Source of the DNA: Homalodisca vitripennis
Lineage: Eukaryota > Arthropoda > Insecta > Hemiptera > Cicadellidae
Length of the DNA: 64,000 nucleotides
NCBI RefSeq assembly: GCF_021130785.1
Contig: NC_060207.1
Span: 7,282,501 to 7,346,500 of the forward strand
Direction: 5' to 3'
The notes below the pieces were generated by a model. It did no database searches and was not told the origin of the DNA. It saw nothing but the letters and a program-made list of their open reading frames with translations. Shown here piece after piece: positions 1-12,500 of this stretch (within the stretch, counting starts at the first letter, position 1; each line of letters begins with the position of its first letter). The position numbers and the translations under genes were made by a program.

Positions 1-58
1 TCTAAGTGTTTGAAAGCGTTATGATTATATTAGCATGTCAATATTGCGATTTATTGTC

Positions 59-61
<3 letters not shown>

Positions 62-99
<38 letters not shown>
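62..99. repeat. poly(T) homopolymer tract
   Basis: This is an uninterrupted run of about 38 T. It could be the poly(A) tail of an element inserted on the minus strand or simply a slipped homopolymer. I see no recognisable element body attached to it on either side. Confidence 0.9.
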
Positions 100-103
<4 letters not shown>

Positions 104-499
104 AACATAAAAACTAATAATGAATCTTCAATTTGACATTTATAAACGACAGCCACACGTGCTGAACGGAATCTACCGTTCTTCCGTCTGAGCCGGAAGT
201 ATATTTCGACACGATTCGAGCTTTGTTTGTGGCCACAAAGTAACAGACTAAGAGATTTCGTATATTGGATTTTGTACGGTCAGAAAGATAATAATCAACC
301 TGAGGTCGTTGGAGGCGTCAGAAGGAGGCGTAGTCAAACCTGAGGCTAGCAGAGTGCAAACCTGATCTATATTTTGTGTTTTGCTTTCATTAAGTTCATG
401 TGTGAGAGTTAGTCAAGTTGACACTCAACATGGTGGCTGTGATTCCTGACTTAAGCGTGCTACAAACAGAATGATCTGTATAGATTATCCCAGATTGTA

Positions 500-626
500 G
501 TTATGTGTTAGGCTAGTTATTCATCTGAGGAAGATATCACATTGCAGATCTCGAAACGTAGTGTTACTCATTTCTTGTCAAATCACTGAACGATGGCAAA
601 TGTCCGGAAAATCCTGTTTCCTTCAC
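500..626 (+). repeat. Dispersed repeat family P, right end
   Basis: This stretch has two recognisable modules. The first contains CTGAGGAAGA followed by CAGATCTCGAAACGTAG and CACTGAACGATGGCAA. The second is a 23-bp block ending TCCTGTTTCCTTCAC. Both modules recur at 29.44-29.71 kb, where the 23-bp block is inverted and lies on the other side of the first module. That arrangement fits an element whose ends carry the 23-bp block as a terminal inverted repeat, with this copy keeping the right end. I cannot assign the family. A Penelope-like element or a non-LTR tail are possible readings but unproven. Confidence 0.6.
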
Positions 627-639
627 AAATCTTATTTGT

Positions 640-2029
640 TGTAAAAAGTTAGTTTCATAAGAACTTAACTTGTTGGCTTATAAAACTGTTTGCCTCGAAC
701 AAGAACTTGGCACTTTACTTACAGCTGACAGTAGAAAGTTTGCTGTTGACAGAGAACTGCAGACTTGCCAACTTTGATGGCAGTTGGTGTCTTGCAGGTG
801 ATCTTCGCCTAGCGTTTGCTTATTATTTATTTTGTAGTGGGTTTCTCTCGACACCTCTAACTTAGAGAAGTTATTTCGTCGAGCATGTACGAATGAAAAG
901 TAGTTTAACCGTAAACATATATAATCATATATTGATTATCTCATCTTAAATTAAGTATTGTATAGAAAGTTGTATAAGTATTTTACAATGGATGTGTGAT
1001 TGTAGCATTATTCTCCAAAAATATCGAAGCCTTAGAAAGAGAAAAAGTGATGTGGCACGATAGACTGTGATACCTTGCTAATCTTCAGATCTTCAATCAG
1101 CTCTGAATATCTTCTCTGCTCCGATAATCTTCAAATATGTGACACTGAATATATCATAACACATTTCATAATAATTCCTCATTTTTTTAATAACTAAGAT
1201 ATTTAAACTTTCGCATATTGGGTGCTTCGTAAGTTAAAGTGCGTTTAAAATGACATATCTATATTTAAGCTGGTTTATTAAATTATATGTTAATTTCCAA
1301 CAAAATTTCATTAACTCAAAACCTTTTGGTCTCGAAAAATTCATTTTTAAGTCCATTATTAACTGAGATTTCCAGGAAAGATTCTTACACGTATTGTTGT
1401 TTTGGTGTAAAATACTTATAGTTAAAAATGTAAACTGAACTGCATTTCTTTATTTATAATATGGCAAAAAACCTTTACAGAATATGAATTAATTAAATCT
1501 CAACAAAACTTTTCGTAGATCGTACATTTTTTTCTTTTGTTTCACTGTTTATAAGCCATATATTATTAAAATATTTTATAAACTTCGTTATTCTCCAAAA
1601 CCATTCAGTGTAACAAACCAAATTATCTATGCTGTTTTTATACTTATAAACGTTAATTTTTGTAGATATCTAGTTTAATTCAGGAACAATCTTCTTAATA
1701 TCCTAATTTCCAAATATAATAAATATCTCGTTGAATTTTAAACTTGATTTACTTTATACAATTCTTCGCTCTATTTTTTTTTCAAATGTCAAGTCCAACG
1801 TTCAATACCAAAACTACCATTTTGTACTGCTACCATATTGTATAAATTTTGTATACAACTCTATACACTCTAATTGTGTTTCTAATTTGTGTTACTTAAA
1901 ACTTTATCCAAAAACAAACATTTCAACGTTTGAAAAACAACATTATAGACAATGGAAACTGTGGACAATATCACAGTTTATTGTATAGGTACAGAGCTAG
2001 GTAAAGGAGTGTTAGTAATTTAGGAGAGG
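640..2029. other. AT-rich DNA, no gene seen
   Basis: The stretch is AT-rich with frequent stops in all frames. The longest open frame (85 codons, plus strand, 1731-1988) is rich in Asn, Tyr, Ile and Phe, as expected from AT-rich non-coding DNA, and matches no family I recognise. I see no repeat array or RNA gene here. Confidence 0.6.
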
Positions 2030-2584
2030 ACATCTTTTGATAAATCCGTATAGTAACAATAAGCAGGTCGAGGCCTGCTATCCACTGAGATTACAATTAA
2101 ACTAAAATCAGGTAGAGGTAATGGACTGCCCTAAAAGCCTTACGCCAGTTCAGGAACCTAGGCCTTGGTTATTACTGTTACCTGTACTTACTGGGTAGAG
2201 TCTTGGAAACCCCATCGAATGAGGGTGGTTACTATGTAGTACCCTCGGCTTGAACCATTAAAACTATTGAAAGAGAAGATTATTGCCGTTAAGACCTTTA
2301 ACAGTGAACCCTTTGGCACTAAGTTAGCCAGTCAACGTGATTTCTCCATAAAGGTTTTTTTTTTAGGAGAGACCGATCCCCTTTTAAGCCTTATATTGCC
2401 CGTCCTCATGGGCCACTGGCCTGTGCGAGGATCTTATCAAACAGAATAAGGTGAGAGTTATTACAGTACAAGGTCGATGGTACTGATAAAAATTGCAAGG
2501 GTCACAGACAGGATTCGAACCTGCGCTATCTCTAACTCAGACTGAAAGTCCAACGTCTTAGACCGCTCGGCCATCGGCACTCCC
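2030..2584 (-). mobile_element. tRNA-headed SINE (candidate), minus strand
   Basis: Read on the minus strand from 2584, the sequence begins with a tRNA-Leu/Ser-like head. It has an A-box-like GATGGCCGAGCGGTCTAAG and a near-perfect B box, GGTTCGAATCC, about 50 bases further on. The anticodon arm does not fold properly and the acceptor stem is poorly paired, so this is not a working class II tRNA. That is the usual state of a SINE head. A further few hundred bases of non-AT-rich sequence follow, down to about 2030, broken by an A-run near 2357 (seen as T on the plus strand). Known biology: RNA polymerase III transcribes such SINEs and LINE machinery moves them. The distal boundary is uncertain, and the 2030-2340 part could be a separate repeat. 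Confidence 0.6.
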
Positions 2585-3150
2585 ATTAATTACTTTACCT
2601 GAATATATCGACAACTTTAATTTATGGTTCACTGAGTCGCTCATATATGCAACATTACTTTTTGTTTCCAGTATAACTGATTCCTGAGCGTGAACCGACC
2701 GTTTAAGTTAGTTTAATTACTTACAACTTGATTCCAAACACCCGCAGTCTGAGAAGAAGAATGGAATGTTGACAAACATCTCTACACAATTTAATAGAAT
2801 TATTTTCCATGTAATTATTTAACCAAGCGTCTTGATTAGGGGGTGGAGGTTTGTACAGTGTTTTATTTATGGTTACTGCTGAAGACAATGGTTTCCTGTT
2901 TAGTTAGAGTAATCAAAATCACATGTCTCTGTGCAGTATGTATTTTGCAATCTTACCTTTCACCTAAGGGGAATAATATTATAATTTCATTTAAATGTTT
3001 GGTTTTTTCCTTACGCTATTATTATTTTTTCACTATTTTCATATTTTCAATTTTTCCATCTCAGATAAGAAATTCTTGGAATGATTTCACCCTCTTCAGT
3101 CCAAGAACATATTTCTCCTAAGCAATAGCATTATACCACGCGTTTGTTTT
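2585..3150. other. AT-rich DNA, no gene seen
   Basis: This stretch lies between the SINE and the 100-bp array. The one open frame of note (92 codons, plus, 2843-3121) is hydrophobic and Phe/Ile/Leu-rich. It has no recognisable motif, so I do not call it a gene. Confidence 0.6.
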
Positions 3151-3554
3151 AATTACTCGGTGAACAGACAAAGTACCGAGCTCTGTCCGAGAAGACACAA
3201 AGGGAAGCTCTCGTCCAGCCCCGCAGCACTGAGTGTAATGTGCCGGTGATAATTACTCGGTAAACCGACAAAGTACTGAGCTCTGTCCGAGAAGACACAA
3301 TGGGAAGCTCTCGTCCAGCCCCGCAGCACTGAGTGTAATGTGCCGGTGATAATTACTCGGTGAACAGACAAAGTACTGAGCTCTGTCCGAGAAGACACAA
3401 TGGGAAGCTCTCGTCCAGCCCCGCAGCACTGAGTGTAATGTGCCGGTGATAATTACTCGGTAAACAGACAAAGTACTGAGCTCTGTCCGAGAAGACACAA
3501 AGGGAAGCTCTCGTCCAGCCCCGCAGCACTGAGTGTAATGTGCCGGTGATAATT
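3151..3554. repeat. 100-bp tandem array, 4 units
   Basis: Four head-to-tail units of exactly 100 bp start at 3151, 3251, 3351 and 3451, each opening AATTACTCGG, and the array closes on a last AATT. The units differ at only a few positions, for example ACCGAG/ACTGAG and AAAGGG/AATGGG. They are GC-richer than the flanks. The minus strand is open across the array in two overlapping frames of 81 codons, a by-product of the repeat rather than a gene. Confidence 0.97.
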
Positions 3555-4188
3555 CATCAAACGGCGCCGACTGAGTACTCGGGCTATGGAAGCCAATGAT
3601 ACGGTTTATTTAATAAAACACGTGCCTGTATACGAACACATGTCAGTACCTCCTGCATAAATTTTAGCAGGAAATGTTTTTCTTTTTACTATTCATAGAA
3701 TTTCAGCAAAATATGTAATTTCTCTCAGTAATTATTGCACTCTACGTCTAATTACGTTGCTGTGAAAAAGCTATATTTAGAAGTCTGTAAGACATCAATT
3801 TAATATAGTTTAGTTTAAGCTGATTTTACATTTACTTACATGTCTGATAGTTGGATTTAAACATTCCAAACTATTAAGTAAATAATTTAATTTAAAAGTG
3901 ATTGTCATTTAATATTTTTACCTCTTTTGTTACACTCTTATGCCGACCTCAACTAAAATTAGCTAGCGCGTCCACCGATTGATTTCATTTGTAGGATAAA
4001 TTGTATATGTAAAACGTTAATAACAACGTGAAAGCTATAAAACATTGCGTTAAATGTTCAAACATTTCTGAATTCCAGGAAAACCGGAGATAGCGAAAAA
4101 CGCAGCTCTCTGCACACATTGCAACGTTATAGTTACGTTATTTAATCGTTCCCTTACACTTCAGAATCTGCTTCAACGGCAGGAATTC
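3555..4188. other. AT-rich spacer between two arrays
   Basis: Unique-looking AT-rich sequence separates the 100-bp and 52-bp arrays. I see no coding or RNA features. Confidence 0.6.
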
Positions 4189-5077
4189 GTTGCAATGGCC
4201 GCGTTGTTGCGACAGCTCCAGTGGAACCTTCTACTGTTTCGTTGCAATGGTCGCGCCGTTGCGACAGCTCCAGCGGAACCTTCTACTGTTTCGTTGCAAT
4301 GGTCACGCCGTGCGACAGCTCCAGTGGAACCTTCTACTGTTTCGTTGCAATGGTCGCGCCGTTGCGACAGCTCCAGCGGAACCTTCTACTGTTTCGTTGC
4401 AATGGTCACGCCGTTGCGACAGCTCCAGTGGAACCTCCTACTGTTTCGTTGCAATGGTCGCGCCGTTGCGACAGCTCCAGTGGAACCTTCTACTGTTTCG
4501 TTGCTATGGTCGCGCTGTTGCGGCAGCTCCAGTGGAACCTTCTACTGTTTCGTTGCTATGGTCGCGTCGTTGCGGCAGCTCAAGTGGGACCTTCTACTGT
4601 TTCGTCGCAATGGTCGTGCTAATGCGACAGCTCCAGTGGAACCTTCTACTGTTTCGTTGCTATGGTCGCGCTGTTGCGGCAGCTCAAGTGGAACCTTCTA
4701 CTGTTTCGTTGCTATGGTCGCGCTGTTGCGGCAGCTCAAGTGGAACCTTCTACTGTTTCGTCGCAATGGTCGTGCTAATGCGACAGCTCCATTGGAACCT
4801 TCTACTGTTTCGTTGCTATGGTCGCGCTGTTGCGGCAGCTCCAGTGGGACCTTCTACTGTTTCGTCGCAATGGTCGTGCTAATGCGACAGCTCCATTGGA
4901 ACCTTCTACTGTTTCGTTTCTATGGTCGCGCTGTTGCGGCAGCTCCAGTGGAACCTTCTACTGTTTCGTCGCAATGGTCGTGCTAATGCGACAGCTCCAT
5001 TGGAACCTTCTACTGTTTCGTTGCTATGGTCGCGCTGTTGCGGCAGCTCCATTGGATCCTCCTACTGTTTCGTTGCA
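4189..5077. repeat. 52-bp tandem array, about 17 units, with higher-order structure
   Basis: The unit of about 52 bp reads GTTGCAATGGTCGCGCCG, then TTGCGACAGCTCCAGTGG, then AACCTTCTACTGTTTC. Early units are near-uniform. From about 4500 on, at least two variants (GCTATGGTCGCGCTGTTGCGG and GCAATGGTCGTGCTAATGCG types) alternate, giving a 104- or 156-bp higher-order period. One early unit lacks a base. The unit has no stop in any plus-strand frame, so long frames (up to 263 codons) run through all three phases. The repeated peptides in the three frames are unrelated to each other, and I see no start context or flanking exon. I treat it as a minisatellite, not a gene. Confidence 0.95.
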
Positions 5078-6864
5078 TCATTAATTACTTTTTATTTGTC
5101 GCGCATCTGTAACTGTTGCAATTACGAACGATGTAGGTCCAGTTACAACGAATCTCCTCTACTGTTGGCTCTCACCACCTTTGGTCAGTACAGCAGTTTC
5201 CGTTCTGAAATCACTAGGTTCGAAATCCACTCGGAACGAAGGAACAACTATTTACTAACTAAGTAGGAGACAAATAACATTGTTAGACCGACCGTTTTAG
5301 AGAACAATGAGATTGTTCAGAAATAACATTGTCTTCACAGCACAGCGTGGATTAGTTTTGGAACACGTACTTAATGCATTGGCCAGTAGCCCAATTGTAT
5401 TTGCTATAGTGTTATTATATATTTAATTGCAATATATGGAGCTTTGTACACATTTCACAGCTATGGTGGAAAGTGCTAATTGAAAGCGAATGATGAGTTT
5501 AGTGCCATTTCATCTTTCGCTTAGTGCTACGTCTGAGACGTAACACTATCTCATACTTTACTCGATCTGGAGTCTGCGTCCGTCTGAAGGGATCCAGCAA
5601 TACTGCTTAGTACTTGCTGTGATCTCAGTATTCGACACGCACTCTCGGCTTCAAGATGAGTTCTTGGTTTCTCTTGTGTTGCATCAGTGTCAGTTTCAGA
5701 TCTCAGGTTCTGCGCTATAACGGAGCTAAACTCGAAACTTGCATACATGCAATTTTGCACAAAGTTAATTTAATTCCTGCATGACGGGTTACCTTTCCCA
5801 TCACACACTAAAATATAAATAAAATTAAAAAGGATACATAATTACGTGCGAGTTGTTTCAGCACAAATGTGAGTAATATTGCGTTGGTATCAAAATATAA
5901 CTTTAAGGATCATTTGGATGATGCATTTAAAATATACAATATTAATTTTGTCCTTACAGAATTTTTTTGCGATTTTTTAATTTTTGTACTCTTTACTTCT
6001 CTTGTAGATGCGCTATTAGAATATACGTTCTAGCGTAAACGTATATTCTGTTTGTTCTACAGATTCTACAAACAACTTCTACATATCCACTAATTCACCT
6101 TGAAATGACGCCCTCGTTAACCTATGAGAGAAGTCTGATCTGTGAACCGAACTTTCAGAATAAACAAGGTTACGCTATGATGTCATGTCTAGGGGGACGT
6201 ACTTGACGAGGACTAGGACTTTAGTGTCCAGTACCGCTGATTCACGCTATGGTCAAGCCAATTAGGCACAGCAGGAGAGAGGCGAAGGGGGCATATTATA
6301 TCACATCAATCGACCAGACCGGCCTATTATACTGTAAACACCCCAGAGAGGGGGCGTGAAAGAGGGCTGTGAATTGACACATTTGCATACAGCCAATTCA
6401 GTTGTTCATTGCTTACTTCATATTTAATGTCTTTATTTCCTTTTCTGTATAGATTAACTTTAATTTAATTTTGCTTTTTTCGTATTATCAAATTGTATTT
6501 TTTATGAAAAAAGTATTATTATTATATGTACGGGCTTAGTTTCTTTTTCATCAAACATTAATTTAGGGCACACCATGTGAAGCGCAACAAGCTTAGGTGA
6601 AGTGGCTTGCAAACTCTCGAGACTACAGCTCATTTCATTCTCGAAATGTGCTGTGGATAAATCAGACAATCATATTGAAAAAAACCAAGAACACAGAAAA
6701 AAATATATGCAAACCTATTGAGTAATAGACTTCAATGGGTCAGTCCAATCCCGTAGATAAGTCATTTACCTTCATCGAACTCATTCAAGAAGAAATTAAT
6801 TTTCATGCCAAATTTATTCAACTGATGAAATTGTTCTCAGGATATCCTACGGATAATTAGGTTA
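5078..6864. other. Non-coding stretch with a slightly GC-richer patch
   Basis: The sequence is mostly AT-rich. The part at about 6110-6370 is visibly GC-richer (GGGGGACG and GAGAGGGGGCGTGAAAGAGGG) but has no open frame or RNA fold I recognise. A 69-codon minus-strand frame at 5551-5760 has no recognisable domain. Confidence 0.5.
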
Positions 6865-7440
6865 CTTAGAAGCTTAGCCAAATTCTATAAAAGGACAACC
6901 CCATCAACCACGGCGTTCCCTGAGTAGAAACTGTGTTATATTAAAAGTTTCTATGTAAGTATATAGCATTATGCTTTCTTGACATATCCAGCTTAAATCA
7001 GACTTATAGACAGAGACAACAATTATAAGCAAAATATACCAAATTACAAGTTTATAGATCATTTTATTCTCAAAATATCGCTCTGAGGTTTTCTATTCTT
7101 AGCCAAAGCTCATGGAGAGACATGCACCAACATCGACGTCATACGATTGTACTCATGTTTTTTTTTTTTAATTTGTTTGTTCTATGATTTTCTTGTTGTC
7201 ATCAAGGGTACCATCTTATTGCCAGTGTAAACATGTTCACTAACGCTCAGCCAAATCCCATAGAGTGACAAGGACCTTATGTTCCTCGTATAGACATAAG
7301 GGTTAATGCAACTGGTAATCAGTTCGGTCAGATGTACAGATAGATATAGAGCAGAGAGAAGGACAACAATAAAATTTTATCTAGCCCCTAATGGATAAAA
7401 GGCTTCGCTAATGCTTAGACAATTATAAAATACCTCATTA
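6865..7440 (-). repeat. Dispersed repeat family Q fragments, minus orientation
   Basis: On the minus strand, the part at about 7130-7370 runs through TCTATCTGTACATCTG, CTATGGGATTTGGCTGAGCG, TTAGTGAACATGTTT and an AAGAAAATC/AACAAACAAAT block, ending near GAGTACAATCG. The same order of motifs recurs near 13.9, 20.5, 21.7 and 38.5 kb. Shorter related scraps (TTAGCCAAATTC and GCTTCGCTAATGCTTAG, plus-strand sense) flank it, suggesting several nested or tandem fragments. No protein-coding part is visible. It resembles the 3' part of a non-LTR element or a long SINE, but the class is unknown. Confidence 0.6.
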
Positions 7441-7559
7441 ACTTATAATACCTGATTTATAAAAAATGGCCATACAAATATCTGAACTTTTTTAATCCAT
7501 TACTTTCTAAATCAAACACAAAATCTGTTAATTATGAATCAGCTGATACTAATTCTACC

Positions 7560-7790
7560 AATGGAATGCTCTAATACCGAGCCCGAGACAATAAATTACA
7601 CGAACTCGGGATCTGATAGAGCGACTCGGCGGGCGGCGGCGCGGCGTTGTCGAGGAAAGTAAAGCGGTTTAAAATGAGACGTGTCCCGGGCGAATAAAAA
7701 CGTCAAATCTCAGTCGAAACAGACATTCCTCCAGGGAGGTTCCCGATCAAGAATGCAGACGACCGCCCATGTCGTACTTACATCACTAAT
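7560..7790. other. GC-rich island with hairpin, possible conserved non-coding element
   Basis: This is a compact GC- and CpG-rich patch in AT-rich surroundings. It includes GGCGGGCGGCGGCGCGGCG and a hairpin whose arms, CCCGAG and CTCGGG, enclose the homeodomain-site-like AATAAATTACACG. Further on it has TTTAAAATGAG, AATAAAAACGTC and GGGAGGTTCCCG-like blocks. There is no open frame of useful length. The density of TAAT-type cores beside GC-rich blocks would fit an enhancer, a promoter or a CpG island. That is inference, because no gene is visible beside it. Confidence 0.4.
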
Positions 7791-9229
7791 AAGTACTTTT
7801 TTCCTCGAGAACTCATTCAACTGTCAGCTACTGGTGCCATTATAGAAATCTCCGATAAATAAACAATTTATTTCTCTACAAGTCAACTTACATACATTAC
7901 AGACAAAAACGTTTTGACAACAACCTTTGTTGTAAAATCTAATCCGCTTGATATGCGTTCACTTGGTCCATTCCATTACAAAATGTGTTTTAAATAAGAT
8001 TGTTTCTGCATGACCGTTTGGCTGAGTGTTCTGCATTGTGCATGCCGTCGGATATCCTCCGTAGTTTTATATCACTCTTACGAACTAAATATTTCTGGTA
8101 ACAATAACTATTTTAGTTGTATTACTTAATATTGTTTTTAAGTATATTTACTTATATTTAAGGTTCATTCTAAAGATCATAACTAATTATATTAGTTTTT
8201 TGAGTTTTAAGTATTACTTTAGGAGCAAAACTCTTCAAATGCTCTCATCTTGTGAAGATAATAATAATATTGACAACAATTGCCTACCTTAACTTTATCA
8301 AAACGACTCAAGAACTTCTTACTGTTTTAGTATTGCAAAACATTTTTATTACACTGTTTTAAACATCATAAAATTCCTCTTCCCTCCCAAACATACATCA
8401 TCAATAATGCACTGTTAACAAAGAAGACTATCGAATAAATAAAATTAAAGGACAAATATAAACTTTCCTGCAATAAATAGTAACTAATTTGATTTTAAAT
8501 GTGTAACTGAAAACAAGGACTCACTACACATACATGTGACAAATATTTCAGTCCCTATTGGCAGAACAAGAGCATACTCAATATTGTTGCCTTCGATACA
8601 GAATACCCAAGATCATTTTTAATACTAATAATTACGTTGTCATAAAACATTTTTAATACTAATTATTGCATTGTCGTGAAGAAATCATAATTCAAAGATC
8701 TGAACAAAGATAATTGATTAATTCTGGTCTTTGTTCTTACGATCGATGTTTTTCTTGCCCACTGGCAATTAATCAATCCCTTCCACAGCATAAGTGTAAA
8801 ATCCAAGACTCATGCATTCAAATATATTAAGTGGTATTTGCACTGACAAGATTAAATATGTCAATTCTACAATTGCGAACGTGATGATGACCATCGCCAA
8901 CAAATTAAATCACCACATTAAAAATAATTATAAAATAATGTTTTAAATTTATTACACCGAACAAAGTATGGATATCACTCACAATGAAACATCGTACATG
9001 GATTGATTGCTACCTTTATAATTCAGGTTTTTACTGAATCACCATCGTTTACTTGGTTTTGTATTGTTACAAATCTCTCGGCCTGTATGGAGACGTTACA
9101 AACATATACGTAGTCCAGGTGCTGAGAGCCAGTTTACCCCGTATAAGCACACACCTGGTTCTTTTTGAAATTGGTAAAGGAATTTTTCTTTAGAAATAAA
9201 TGTATCATCAGATATAAATTTGGTTTTGG
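7791..9229. other. AT-rich DNA, no gene seen
   Basis: The stretch holds unremarkable AT-rich sequence with dense stops in all frames and no array. A mildly GC-richer segment lies near 9080-9160. Confidence 0.6.
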
Positions 9230-9570
9230 TGAAGTCAAAATGGGAGTGTATCAAAAGGGTTAAAAATATTAAGTTTTGTCTTCTTCATTTTTTCCCAAGG
9301 TCATACTTTTCTCAGCTTCACACAGTTAAAAACAACCACCAAACACGTAAATAAAATGTTAAAACAGTATTATCTAACCACATAAAGTCCCTTAAAGTAT
9401 CAACTTGCAATCTTTTAATCTATTTGTCTGTCGATGATGTAGACAAACTATTATTAATATCTCTGACGGTTGGTTTTAAGTGTATTGGGCAAGGCAAATC
9501 ATAATCTGAGAATTAATTATCATTTCATATTTTTAACTCATTTGATACACTCCAATTTTGGCCTCTATCA
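9230..9570. mobile_element. Possible MITE with about 40-bp imperfect inverted ends
   Basis: The block GGAGTGTATCAAAAGGG with following TTAAAAATATTA (about 9242-9271) is matched in inverted orientation by ATTTTTAACTCATTTGATAC with following ACTCCAATTTTGG (about 9529-9562). The outer flanks (AAGTCAAAATG and GGCCTCTATCAAAG) match more weakly. About 250 bp of AT-rich sequence lie between. This is the form of a small non-autonomous inverted-repeat element. I could not identify a target-site duplication. Confidence 0.45.
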
Positions 9571-12500
9571 AAGTAGCGTGGATTTACGATCAAGTTATTT
9601 CTTATAAAAAGTTTCTCTATCTATTTAAAACAAATCTGGATTTGTGCTTATAAAGTGCAAACTGGATGTCAGGTCCTATGCCATTAGATTTATTTTATTA
9701 ATTTTTATAAATATTGATCTAATTATAATTTTATTGCACTGCCTGTGGAATAAAGAAGTAGGCTATGTCCTTACTATTAATGCAGATGCTATTACTTTTT
9801 ATCCCGAGGTGTATTAAGTTTATTGAGTGACAATAGTTCATACTATAAATAATGCAAGATTTCATCTACTTACCTTCTTTATTTATGTGTAATGTACATA
9901 ATTAAAATGATTAATTGATACGTTTTGTATCGTTCAAAATTATATTGAAATCAATAAATAAACGGTCTTTCATTGCAAAAATTATTACACATTTAATGCA
10001 GATGCGTAGTAGTAGATTGAGCTGAGTCTAATTTAATTTTAGCAAATCAATTCAATAGTAACTTATACGGGCTATAAATTCAATCGTAACGCAGAATATC
10101 GAGATGTCCATATAACCTTTGTGGGCCCATTTGCGTATTCTCTATTAAACGCTGGAAGCAGCTCACAATGGTTAATGGTTATGGAAATTTTAATGGTTTC
10201 AGATTTCAAAAGCCTCATAAAAGAGTATTTTTAATTTTAAAAATGTTTATAAATGATTTTGTATATTATTGTGAAATATGTATATTGAGTGTTTAAATAA
10301 AATTAACTAAAAATTATTTATCTAGAAGTAAATTGACACAACTCCCACACAAGGTGGAGCACAAGATCACCTTCTAAGTCTAGCAGACGTAAAAATAAAT
10401 AGCTAAATTTATTTTTTACACAAATTAAAATTCTATATGTATACATAATGAACAAACAATTATACATTTAAATTTCGAACTAGGTTCAAATCCAAATTTT
10501 GAGCTGTCAATTCATATTTCAAATTGTACCCAATTGGTGCAAATTTCTGAGGTTTTAGTAATAAAGACAGGAAATTTCAAAGTTTATATGCAAGTTTAAT
10601 TGTGGCAAATAGAGTTCAAGACTAACTTTAATGTTATCTGAGGTGAGCCGAGCGAGTGTAATGTCCTTTAGAATATAGCCTACGAAACTTCATTATTGAA
10701 ACACTAGAATTGATGTCCCTTAAATGAGAACGTTGACTTACAAGCTACAAAGTCGAAAAGCTTGGCTCTACACGAACCTTAGACATCAGAGCTCGTAAGT
10801 GTGTAAGTTAGAACAAAACAATCGCAGTGAACTCGATGAAGAACCCAACACGAGCTGGGGTGAAGAATAGACCACGAACTCCCCTAAATCAAAATCGCGA
10901 CAGGATTAGCCATTTATACTTACATTTATGACAACGTGAACTCTTCACGAGGACAACACACAACTTTAATGCCTTACAATCTAGAAAGTGAAAATTCATT
11001 TCAGGTACATTAATGTACTACTTAAAAACTTTATAATACATTTAAAATAAAAGTCGCGCATGAAAAGGTTGCGTATGATACGAAAAAAGTAATTTTACTT
11101 ACGGACAAGGCGCGCGAGGTACTTCCTGGTAGGCAGGTTGTAGGGTAGAAAGTTCAATAGAGTTTATTACGCGTGCCAATTAGGTTATCAATCCGCCAAG
11201 AATTTAGTTACAAGAACATAGGGGAAATGGTAATAACCCATAGCGAGTAACAGGGATGTGCAAATATATAAAGTATACAAATAAATAAATGGTACAAGTT
11301 TACGAATAAATAATTTAAGAAACCTCGCAGATAATTACTTCTGAAGTTTCGATATACAATGTATTGCAATTTTTATATCAATTTCGTTCATATTGAGATC
11401 GAACTGAACAAAAGGTTAATTATTTCAATAACTTTTCACCTCTGAGAACACATGTATGATTTGTTTACCTTATGCAAATGTACACATCTAACAGGTGGTT
11501 GGGTGTATGAACAATTCATTGTGTTATTAATTACAATCGGGTGTTATGGTAAAACACGAATGCCCGGACCGTTGCTAGGCTACCTGCCGCTCTCCGTCCC
11601 GTCACTTCACCCCTGCCCTCACCGCCCTCACTGGCCGCATGCCCGATGGAACCATATTTGTTAATATTTCATTACGAACGTAACTCACAATGTGTTTGCT
11701 GCAAATCACCCTCAGGAAGCTTTCAAATGTCCCTTTGCCCTTCCGCCTCTTTTTATGGCATAAAATGTACATCGACACGTGCGGAGTGGTCGCCGTCTCT
11801 TCTCGGAAAGGTGCGAACTTCAGTAAGGTAAAATTATTCAAATTCCTGCTCCATTAGCAATTTAAATTGGCGTCCAGAATCCCTGCTACAACCGCTTGTG
11901 ATGCGTATAACTATATAATTTCTTTGATTATAAATTTACTTTCAATTGAGTCTTTGATGGAATTCACATGTTTTACATCAAATTTACAAACCGTTTTCAT
12001 TGCAGTGCTCAATTATAGAACAAACATTTATTTTGAAAGTAGTGAAAGTTTTACAAAACTCTTACTGCATTTTGCCAAAAATCCCTTTTTTATAAATACA
12101 GTTAAGAAAAAAAAACACCTAATAACAATTACACTACAAAAAATGTAAAAATGTAGTACTTAATTTGTAAAAGAGCTACTGATAAAATTTGATGTTTTCC
12201 TATTTTTTGACCAGTTTACTGAGGCTTTACTATTTTTTTGCTTTATAGTTTATGCTGGGGTTAATCTACTCAAATGGAGAAAGGCGCAGAGTTCTACTTT
12301 GCTCACATAGGGCCACAATGTATCTTACCTAATTCACTGACAGAGGTTTCCGACAATAACCCGCTTTCTCCTGTGCTACTTTTAAATATGAGGTAAAAAT
12401 TTCACCCAGACCACGAATCTTCCTGCCCAACCCAAAATATATTCCCAAATCAACATTCTGTCTGCTGGTTTCACGAGGCGCTAACTCTCCAGGAGGTATT

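Noticed and set aside
4190..5266. Plus-strand frames of 230, 263, 133 and 114 codons
   Set aside because: All are translations of the 52-bp unit in different phases. Three overlapping frames cannot all be genes, and no unique sequence is attached.
11097..11160. Minus-strand exon ending at a GTAAGT donor
   Set aside because: Only about twenty codons are open, no acceptor pairs with it and no protein family is recognised, so the donor match is likely chance.
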